Origin: Rikenella microfusus
GTDB taxonomy: Bacteria; Bacteroidota; Bacteroidia; Bacteroidales; SZUA-534
Direction: 5' to 3'
DNA: 5,203 nt
Assembly (NCBI GenBank): GCA_020719105.1
Contig: DYQV01000207.1
Location: forward strand, 1-5,203
The translations under genes were made by a program, and so were the position numbers. Below, piece by piece: positions 1 through 5,203 of the stretch; position 1 is the stretch's first letter; every line of letters starts with the position of its first letter. The notes under the pieces were generated by a model. It was not told the origin of the DNA. It did not search any database and worked only from the letters and a program-made list of their open reading frames with translations.

Positions 1-1
1 G

Positions 2-730
2 GTTAGTATTGGTGGCAAAACCACCGAATATATGTACAATGGCAAAGAGTTGCAGCAGGACTTTAATTTGGATTGGTATGATTACGGGGCTAGGTTCTAT
101 GACCCGCAGTTGGGAAGGTTTACTACGGTTGACCCCCTTACAGAGTGGCACTTTAATACTACTTCTTATCATTATTGTTTTAATAATCCAATAAATTTGA
201 TTGATCCTTTCGGAATGGATACAACATATGTTGCACCCCCAATTCCTGAAGTTACTGTTACAGCACAAAGGAGCAGTAGTAGTAGAGGAGGATATTGGAT
301 GGTTTGGAATGGTGTAGGGCAAAGCCAAGAAACAGAACAAAATAATTCTGCTGAAAGAATGGATATTTCAAGTTTTATGCCGCTGTTTGGAGTTTCTTCT
401 GCATCAAGATTATTAGATTTTATTAGGGATGCATTAGATATTTGGTCTCAAATTGGCAGTGAAATTAATGAACCAAAGGAGACTACTGATGCGGAGATAA
501 ATGCTAAAAACAAAACAAATAATAGAGGGGAAGAAGTTGATGAAAAAGGACAGCCAAAAGGAAAGTACAGTGATTGGCAAAGAGTTGGAGGAGATAATGG
601 ATATAGTCAATTTCAGAATCAAACCGGAGACTCACTTTTATTTACCGACCCTTATGGCGACTCAACTTTAGTGGTTCCAGACAGAACTGGTACCGACAAG
701 CATGTAGTATCAACAACTGAGAAAAAATGA
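2..730 (+). CDS. Rhs/YD-repeat polymorphic toxin, C-terminal part (5' end outside window)
   Basis: The reading frame is open from base 2, so the start lies to the left; the visible part is 242 codons ending in TGA at 728-730. Residues about 9-72 (numbered from base 2) are the end of an Rhs core: YNGKEL, then YDYGARFYDPQLGRF, a DP pair and NPINLIDPFGM. In this family the core makes a shell that encloses a C-terminal toxin, cleaved near the end of the core and delivered to competing cells. The roughly 170 residues after DPFGM are the variable tip: a proline-rich linker with PEVTVTAQR (82-90), a hydrophobic, probably helical stretch (about 120-155), a charged Asn/Lys/Glu-rich linker, and a polar end (about 187-242) with YSDWQRVGG, a second DPYG and a DKH near the terminus. 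I recognise no nuclease, deaminase, protease or ADP-ribosyltransferase motif. The tip is visibly more AT-rich than the core, as is usual for exchanged rhs tips. Rhs assignment is firm; toxin activity is inferred from family and position. Confidence 0.9.
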   Translation, partial: VSIGGKTTEYMYNGKELQQDFNLDWYDYGARFYDPQLGRFTTVDPLTEWHFNTTSYHYCFNNPINLIDPFGMDTTYVAPPIPEVTVTAQRSSSSRGGYWMVWNGVGQSQETEQNNSAERMDISSFMPLFGVSSASRLLDFIRDALDIWSQIGSEINEPKETTDAEINAKNKTNNRGEEVDEKGQPKGKYSDWQRVGGDNGYSQFQNQTGDSLLFTDPYGDSTLVVPDRTGTDKHVVSTTEKK

Positions 731-1254
731 AACAAACAGTAATTATCTTTGCGGTAACATTCGTTTTTGGATGTAATAATTTTGTAAAGCAAAATCAGGA
801 ATTGACAGATCAAGAATGGAAGGCTGTTTTTGGTTACACTTTATCTAATGTTGGGAATAGTGAAGTTTTTATTTTCAATAAATTTGATAATACTCAATTT
901 AAGGGTTTATTGCTAAAGGTATATGAGTCTTGTTCAGATTTGGGATATAATATCAATGATACTATTCAGAAATACATCAATGAAAGAGAAAATAAATTAA
1001 TATCTGCTGAAATAAGAGAAAAAATGTTTGATAAAAAGGTGATTTCAGATACTGTTAATGTTAGCAACAGCTTAGTTGTATATTCAGAGCCCTTTTTTGC
1101 AAATAGTCAAATATTGATTGTTGCAATATCAATTAAAAAGGATAGTTTATCTAAAGATTTGGTTTTTTTCTTTAAAAAAACAGAGAAACAACTTAAAATC
1201 ATTAAACTATATGACTCTCAAAAGGATATGTACTATAAAGTTGCACCACACTAA
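727..1254 (+). CDS. Small lipoprotein, candidate immunity protein for the Rhs tip
   Basis: This 175-residue protein begins at an ATG sharing four bases (ATGA) with the rhs stop codon; there is no clear Shine-Dalgarno, so translation is probably coupled to rhs. The N-terminus is a short lipoprotein signal: one Lys, a hydrophobic run, and the lipobox VFGC with Cys16 as the predicted lipidated residue (Phe at -2 is unusual but tolerable). Residues after Cys16 (NNFVKQ) lack the acidic cluster linked with surface export in Bacteroidota, so a periplasm-facing anchor is more likely. The body is Lys/Asn/Ile-rich. Residues about 115-165 contain VVYSEPFF, a beta-like stretch and FFFKKTEKQLKIIKLYD, a pattern I associate with small Bacteroidota lipoproteins that carry an S-P-x-F motif and a closing K-W/L-K-I strand; this is recollection, not a search result. 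The immunity role rests on being immediately downstream of, and overlapping, the rhs tip. Otherwise it is a hypothetical lipoprotein. Confidence 0.8.
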   Translation: MKQTVIIFAVTFVFGCNNFVKQNQELTDQEWKAVFGYTLSNVGNSEVFIFNKFDNTQFKGLLLKVYESCSDLGYNINDTIQKYINERENKLISAEIREKMFDKKVISDTVNVSNSLVVYSEPFFANSQILIVAISIKKDSLSKDLVFFFKKTEKQLKIIKLYDSQKDMYYKVAPH

Positions 1255-1276
1255 ATTATTATGGTTTTTCATTCTG

Positions 1277-1297
1277 GCGCGAGCATACTGCTCGTGT
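1277..1297. repeat. GC-rich hairpin, possible dispersed palindromic element
   Basis: CGAGCA (1280-1285) and TGCTCG (1289-1294) form six Watson-Crick pairs around a three-base TAC loop, extended outward by G1279-T1295 (G-U in RNA), C1278-G1296 and G1277-T1297. It stands out as GC-rich in very AT-rich sequence just after the lipoprotein stop. No T-run follows, so it is not a standard terminator. It could be a dispersed palindromic repeat or a 3'-end stabilising stem; only one copy is visible here. Confidence 0.4.
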
Positions 1298-1331
1298 TTA
1301 AATGAAATAAAACAATAAGATATAGAATAGC

Positions 1332-1356
1332 AAAGCCCCTTAATTGGGGCTTTTTT
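1332..1356 (+). terminator. Factor-independent terminator after the rhs/lipoprotein unit
   Basis: AAAGCCCC (1332-1339) pairs with GGGGCTTT (1346-1353) around the six-base loop TTAATT, followed by six T's at 1351-1356. An outer seven-base inverted repeat, TAGAATA (1323-1329) and TATTCTA (1361-1367), flanks it. It lies about 80 bases past the lipoprotein stop and is the likely end of the rhs/immunity transcript. The reverse strand has only a short T-run, so rightward use is favoured. Confidence 0.8.
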
Positions 1357-1435
1357 AATATATTCTAGTGCCAGTATAATTTTGATGGTCAAAAACAAAC
1401 CTGTGCTAATTCCACCGTAAAAACAAATTAATCCC

Positions 1436-1449
1436 TCCCAATATTGGGA
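1436..1449. other. Perfect 14-base palindrome
   Basis: TCCCAATATTGGGA is its own reverse complement. It has no loop and no adjacent T-run, so it resembles a binding site for a dimeric protein more than a terminator. No gene starts nearby, and a chance origin is possible. Function unknown. Confidence 0.3.
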
Positions 1450-1533
1450 AATGCAAATGTAAGCATCTGATGAATTCTTAAAACTGTTTTACCCAATTAA
1501 AAAGTGAAATATTAAATATCTTTAAAATTTTAC

Positions 1534-1557
1534 AGTGCCCTTGTTCTGGGCACTTTT
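1534..1557 (+). terminator. Second, weaker terminator-like hairpin
   Basis: AGTGCCC (1534-1540) pairs with GGGCACT (1548-1554) around a seven-base loop (TTGTTCT). Only four T's follow (1554-1557) before AAAATTATTAA. The stem is flanked by TTTAAAA (1521-1527) and TTTTAAA (1554-1560), which could extend the pairing. The short T-run makes it less certain than the hairpins on either side; it may be a degraded terminator or the end of a small RNA. Confidence 0.45.
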
Positions 1558-1566
1558 AAAATTATT

Positions 1567-1604
1567 AACCCGCTGTAAACTAAGTGTTTATAGCGGGTTT
1601 TTTT
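1567..1604 (+). terminator. Strong factor-independent terminator
   Basis: AACCCGCTGTAAAC (1567-1580) pairs over 14 positions with GTTTATAGCGGGTT (1586-1599), with one G-T (G-U) position, around the five-base loop TAAGT. Seven T's follow at 1598-1604, then a further T-rich stretch (GTTTTTGTTTT). This is the best terminator in the window. No gene lies directly upstream on the plus strand, as the nearest stop is more than 300 bases back beyond another terminator, so it may serve an unannotated small transcript or a lost gene. Confidence 0.8.
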
Positions 1605-1655
1605 GTTTTTGTTTTGATCTGTTGGAAACTCATTTTATCCAAGTCAAGTTTGTTT

Positions 1656-1748
1656 TTATTGCAAATCAATAGCGGAAATAATTTGCTCAAGTGCTTTAAA
1701 TGTGGCATCTTTGTTGTTAAACAGGTGACCTTTTAACGGGCAACACTG
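1656..1748 (-). pseudogene. Possible 3' remnant of a minus-strand gene
   Basis: On the minus strand a frame is open for 30 codons before a TAA at 1658-1656. Its translation runs QCCPLKGHLFNN then KDATFKALEQIISAIDLQ, which looks protein-like: a Cys-Cys-Pro, then an amphipathic helical end. There is no start codon, and a TAG lies immediately upstream (1751-1749), so it could only be the tail of a truncated gene. A run this short can arise by chance, and I recognise no family. Confidence 0.2.
1682..1713 (+). promoter_or_regulatory. Possible Bacteroidota-type promoter for the CotH-like gene
   Basis: TTTG at 1682-1685 is followed after 20 bases by CATCTTTG at 1706-1713, one mismatch from the TAnnTTTG -7 element of the primary sigma factor in Bacteroidota; the spacing fits the usual TTTG/-7 arrangement. 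Transcription would begin around 1720, leaving a short leader of some 40-50 bases before the ATG at 1769. In AT-rich DNA such matches are common, so this is tentative. Confidence 0.35.
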
Positions 1749-1768
1749 CTAATTTGAAGAATAAAATC

Positions 1769-4700
1769 ATGATAAAATCAACTCTACTTATACCTACGGC
1801 CTTTTCTTTTTTGCTCCTATTAATAATTACCACCACCATACAGGCACAAATAAATTTTCCAGTCCAATCTTCTTATAAGTACTTAAAAGGATCTTCTGCT
1901 GTTGATTTAAGTTCCAATTGGATAAATTCCGATTTTAATGATGCAACTTGGTTAACAGGAAATGCCCCATTTCGTTACGGTGATGGTACCGGTGGAACCG
2001 AGTTGACTGATATGCAGGGAAATTATTCTACCCTATATTTGCGTACGAAGTTTACTGTGCAACAAGCTGATTTGATTCAGGAAATTTCAATAAAGGCTGA
2101 TTGGGATGATGGTTTTGTTCTTTTTATTAATGGAATTGAGATATTACGTCGACAGGCACCTGAAGTATTAACCTACAATGCCCTCTCAAATGGGTTGCAT
2201 GAATTTGGTGAGGTGGAGACCATTAAATTGTTGACATCAGACTTTTCAATAGTTGAGGGAGAAAACACGTTGGCTGTTTTTTGTTGCAATACTTCCCTAA
2301 CAGGAAGTTCCGATTTTTATTTTGATATGAGCATGAACGCCTCAATTGCGATACCCACATTACCGGAATTAATTGATACTGCAGGGATTATTTTTGATAA
2401 ACCATCGGGGTTCTATCAATCGAATATGACCTTGACGATGACTACGCAAGTACCAGAAGCTATTGTTGTTTATACTCTCGATGGAAGTAATCCGCAAATT
2501 TCTTCAACCCGAATCACCGGAACTGCAACCACACAGGTTATAATTAATCCTGTCAGTACTACAAACAGAGGGACAACACCTGCTGTAGTAGTGCGTGCAT
2601 CAATTATTAAAGAGGGGTTTTTAGCTTCAAAACCGGAATTGCGAACCTATATTTATTTGGATCGCGTTAAAACTCAAACGCATCCCGGGTGGGACTGGCC
2701 TCCCATTGGATATTTTAATGGACAGGAAATTGATTTAGCCATGGATCCCGATGTAGTGAATAGCACCGAGTACAAAGATCAATTCGAGACTTCTTTTTTG
2801 GATATACCTACCATTTCTTTAGTTACCGATAATTCTAGCTTATTTAATTCCGATTCAGGTATCTATGTAAATGCCATGCAAGAAGGGCGGGATTGGGAGC
2901 GCCAGTGTGCTGTTGAACTTATTAACCCAAATGGTACAACGGGTTTTAATCTAAATGCAGGCCTCAGAATTAGAGGAGGTTGGAGCCGACATGGCAATTA
3001 CCCCAAGCATGCCTTCCGTTTATTTTTTAGAAAGGAATATGGGGACAGTTTATTGCATTTTCCACTTTTTGAAGCTGAAGGAGTAACCCATTTTGATAAA
3101 GTTGATTTGCGCTGCGAACAAAATTATAGCTGGAGCAATGATGCCGGTCAATTCAATACGTTTGTTCGCGAAGTTTTTACGCGCGATGCCCAGGGAGAAA
3201 CAGGAAGTCCTTACACAAGAAGCAGGTATTACCATTTGTACCTGAATGGAATGTATTGGGGATTGTTTCAAACACAAGAACGGTCTGAGGCCCGTTTTGC
3301 AACTGATTATCTCGGTGGTAAAGAGGAAGATTGGGATGTGTTGAAAATCGGAGGAGTTTCCGATTATAATATATCGGCTACCGATGGTAATTTGGATAAA
3401 TGGAATGCAGTATGGGATATTACCAATAAAGGATATGCCGCTAATGCCAATTACTTTAAATTGGAAGGCAAGAATGCTAATGGAGTTCCCATTAAGAATT
3501 CTGAAGTACTGGTTGACATTGATAATTTAATCGATTATATGATTAGTATTTTCTATACAGGAAACTACGATTCGCCGGTTTCAGCATTTGGAAATAATAA
3601 ACATCCGAATAACATGTATGCTATTAAGAATCGGAATGACAAATCACAAGGTTTTAAATTCCTTGTCCACGATGCGGAACATACCATGATGATAGGTTAT
3701 TCTTCTGGACCTGGTATTGGACTGAATGAAAATAGAGTAAATATTGGTTATCGGACAGGATATGATAGAATGGAAGTATATGGTTTTGAAGGATTCCACA
3801 CGCAATGGTTACATCACCAATTGGTTTCAAATAAAGAATACCGCCAGCGATTTGCCGATTTGGCTTATAGCCGATTGAACGGGAATGGAGTTTTTTCTGA
3901 AGCGGCTTGCCTTGAACGACTCAATTATAGGGCTGCACAGGTTGATATGGCAGTTATTGCGGAATCAGCCAGATGGGGAGATACAAAATCAGGGTTTGCA
4001 TATACCAAAGCTGACTGGGAAAATGAATTGAATACCATTCGGAACAACTATTTCCCTTACAGAGGGGATACTTTGATTGCCCAGTTATTGGAGTATGAAC
4101 TTTATCCATCTGTTTCAGCGGCAATTATTAGCATGAATGGTAGCAAAATATTAGATGAGAAGGTTTTTCTAAGTTCGGCCACAACCATTACTTTCAGTGC
4201 TTCGAAAGGAGAAATATACTATACCTTACTGGGTGATGATCCGCGCATGGTTGGAGGCGAACTCTCACCAAAAGCAATAAAAGTTGAGTCTGGTGGAACG
4301 CTTTCTATTCCTGAATCAGCAATGGTTAAAACAAGAGTTTACTATAATGGAAATTGGAGCGCAATGCGGAAAATTGATTTTATTGCGGAACAAGTAAAAT
4401 ACTCAAAATTAAAAGTAACTGAATTGCATTATCATCCACTGGATAGTATTGCAGGAACTGATACAATTCAAAGCGATAATTTTGAATTTATTGAATTTAA
4501 AAACACCGGTTTTACATCTGCCATTAATTTATCAGGGTTGGAATTTATTTCAGGTATAGAATATAAATTTCCTGATAATTTGCTTCTTGCACCTCAGCAA
4601 TATTTTGTAGTAGCAGCAAAACCTTCAAAGCTTTATGATAGATATGGATTAGTTGCTTCTGGCAACTTTGCAGGTAATTTTACTAATTCGGGCGAGGAAG

Positions 4701-5182
4701 TTATAATTTTTAATAGCAAAGGAACAGTGGTTATGAATTTTACCTTTAACGATACCGATCCATGGCCTATTGAGCCTGATGGGCTTGGAAATTCATTGGT
4801 TTCAAAATTGGCGAATCCAGATGATGACCCAAATGAATCTAATTATTGGAAATCATCAGCTGCCATGCATGGTTCACCCTTTTATGAGGATGGGTTGCCA
4901 TTGGGAATCGATGCTGATTTTTCAGCTAATAACTCTAATGAATTTATAGTGTATCCAAATCCTACAAACAGTGAATTAAATATAAATTGTATTGGGAATA
5001 AAGATGAGAATTTTACAGCCAGACTTTACGATGTCAACGGAACGATATTATTTGCTCATGAATATTGCCGGAATGCCTTTATATCGCTTGCTATTATTAA
5101 TATTAACTATGGAATATATCTTTTAAACATTAAATCTGACAAAATAAATGAGACAAAAAAGGTAGTTTTTGCTCCCTTTTAG
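1769..5182 (+). CDS. Secreted CotH kinase-like protein with lamin-tail and T9SS sorting domains
   Basis: A 1137-residue exported protein. I chose the ATG at 1769 over an in-frame TTG at 1754 because it gives a standard signal peptide (one Lys, hydrophobic core, IQA|Q, cleavage near residue 26); neither start has a strong Shine-Dalgarno. Domains: beta-sandwich, galactose-binding-like region (about 28-190, WDDGFVLFINGIEI); chitobiase-C-terminal/Fn3-associated domain (about 207-295, YTLDGSNP); CotH kinase-like domain (about 340-740); second chitobiase-C-terminal-like domain (about 777-870, YYTLLGDDPR); lamin-tail domain (about 877-1035, FEFIEFKNTG); T9SS type A sorting domain (about 1058-1137, VYPNPT, LYDVNG, GIYLL). 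CotH landmarks are RIRGGWSRHGNYPKHAFR (400-417, candidate Lys413), NGMYWGLFQTQE (493-504), NYD with Asp601, and HDAEHT (634-639). Bacillus CotH phosphorylates spore-coat proteins; here the substrate is unknown. Export by Sec, then T9SS, to the surface or medium is inferred from the two end signals. Its upstream neighbour is separated by terminators, so it is probably transcribed alone. Confidence 0.92.
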   Translation: MIKSTLLIPTAFSFLLLLIITTTIQAQINFPVQSSYKYLKGSSAVDLSSNWINSDFNDATWLTGNAPFRYGDGTGGTELTDMQGNYSTLYLRTKFTVQQADLIQEISIKADWDDGFVLFINGIEILRRQAPEVLTYNALSNGLHEFGEVETIKLLTSDFSIVEGENTLAVFCCNTSLTGSSDFYFDMSMNASIAIPTLPELIDTAGIIFDKPSGFYQSNMTLTMTTQVPEAIVVYTLDGSNPQISSTRITGTATTQVIINPVSTTNRGTTPAVVVRASIIKEGFLASKPELRTYIYLDRVKTQTHPGWDWPPIGYFNGQEIDLAMDPDVVNSTEYKDQFETSFLDIPTISLVTDNSSLFNSDSGIYVNAMQEGRDWERQCAVELINPNGTTGFNLNAGLRIRGGWSRHGNYPKHAFRLFFRKEYGDSLLHFPLFEAEGVTHFDKVDLRCEQNYSWSNDAGQFNTFVREVFTRDAQGETGSPYTRSRYYHLYLNGMYWGLFQTQERSEARFATDYLGGKEEDWDVLKIGGVSDYNISATDGNLDKWNAVWDITNKGYAANANYFKLEGKNANGVPIKNSEVLVDIDNLIDYMISIFYTGNYDSPVSAFGNNKHPNNMYAIKNRNDKSQGFKFLVHDAEHTMMIGYSSGPGIGLNENRVNIGYRTGYDRMEVYGFEGFHTQWLHHQLVSNKEYRQRFADLAYSRLNGNGVFSEAACLERLNYRAAQVDMAVIAESARWGDTKSGFAYTKADWENELNTIRNNYFPYRGDTLIAQLLEYELYPSVSAAIISMNGSKILDEKVFLSSATTITFSASKGEIYYTLLGDDPRMVGGELSPKAIKVESGGTLSIPESAMVKTRVYYNGNWSAMRKIDFIAEQVKYSKLKVTELHYHPLDSIAGTDTIQSDNFEFIEFKNTGFTSAINLSGLEFISGIEYKFPDNLLLAPQQYFVVAAKPSKLYDRYGLVASGNFAGNFTNSGEEVIIFNSKGTVVMNFTFNDTDPWPIEPDGLGNSLVSKLANPDDDPNESNYWKSSAAMHGSPFYEDGLPLGIDADFSANNSNEFIVYPNPTNSELNINCIGNKDENFTARLYDVNGTILFAHEYCRNAFISLAIININYGIYLLNIKSDKINETKKVVFAPF

Positions 5183-5203
5183 CATTAACATAAAACAAAT
5201 TTA

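Larger units (their letters stand above)
1255..1768. other. Intergenic region with hairpins and no convincing gene
   Basis: About 500 bases separate the lipoprotein gene from the CotH-type gene. No tRNA or rRNA gene was recognised, and the short open frames here lack initiation signals and recognisable protein content. The structure seen is a GC-rich hairpin near 1277-1297, rightward terminator-like hairpins near 1332-1356, 1534-1557 and 1567-1604, a perfect 14-base palindrome at 1436-1449, a 30-codon minus-strand open stretch ending at 1656, and a possible promoter at 1682-1713. The density of hairpins suggests an end-of-operon region that may have lost or gained small modules. Confidence 0.6.

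Noticed and set aside
1118..1318. Plus-strand open frame overlapping the lipoprotein gene in another frame
   Set aside because: Out-of-frame shadow of the lipoprotein that ends beyond the GC-rich hairpin; no start signal and no protein-like features.
1207..1398. Minus-strand open frame opposite the lipoprotein 3' end and the first terminator
   Set aside because: It reads through the GC-rich hairpin and a strong terminator stem, has no initiation signal or recognisable motif, and overlaps a better-supported plus-strand gene.
1332..1604. CRISPR-like array formed by the series of hairpins
   Set aside because: The stems differ in sequence and spacing and there are no identical repeats.
1754..1768. 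TTG at 1754 as the start of the CotH-type gene
   Set aside because: It would add only five residues (MKNKI) before the ATG at 1769. The ATG is the more usual start and already yields a complete signal peptide, although the TTG cannot be excluded.
3050..3277. Minus-strand 75-codon open frame inside the CotH-type gene
   Set aside because: Lies wholly inside a strongly supported domain on the other strand; composition is what an antisense shadow would give.

Overview
The window looks like an AT-rich chromosomal segment from a member of the Bacteroidota. The evidence is the large secreted protein ending in a type IX secretion (T9SS) sorting domain of the YPNPT...LYD.NG...GIYLL type, an Rhs core terminus of the form common in that phylum (YDYGARFYDPQLGRF...DP), near absence of Shine-Dalgarno sequences, and a possible TTTG/TAnnTTTG-like promoter. 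Genus or species cannot be decided from the sequence.

Layout. (1) Positions 2-730 hold the 3' end of an Rhs/YD-repeat polymorphic-toxin gene, cut by the left edge of the window: the last part of the conserved core, then about 170 residues of variable C-terminal tip I do not recognise. (2) Positions 727-1254 hold a small lipoprotein gene whose ATG overlaps the rhs stop (ATGA). Its position makes it the natural candidate immunity protein for the Rhs tip. (3) Positions 1255-1768 are about 500 bases without a convincing gene. They hold a GC-rich hairpin, two good and one weaker factor-independent terminator-like hairpins all pointing rightward, a short palindrome, a possible minus-strand gene remnant and a possible promoter. 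(4) Positions 1769-5182 hold a large exported multidomain protein: signal peptide, beta-sandwich domain, chitobiase-C-terminal-like (Fn3-associated) domain, CotH kinase-like domain, a second such domain, lamin-tail domain and T9SS sorting domain.

The first two genes probably form one transcription unit, a toxin tip with its cognate protector that is closed off by the terminators. The CotH-type gene appears to be separately transcribed. Nothing in the sequence ties its function to the Rhs pair. The most novel content is the unrecognised toxin tip with its lipoprotein partner; the most informative single gene is the secreted CotH-like protein, in which plausible kinase residues can be located.
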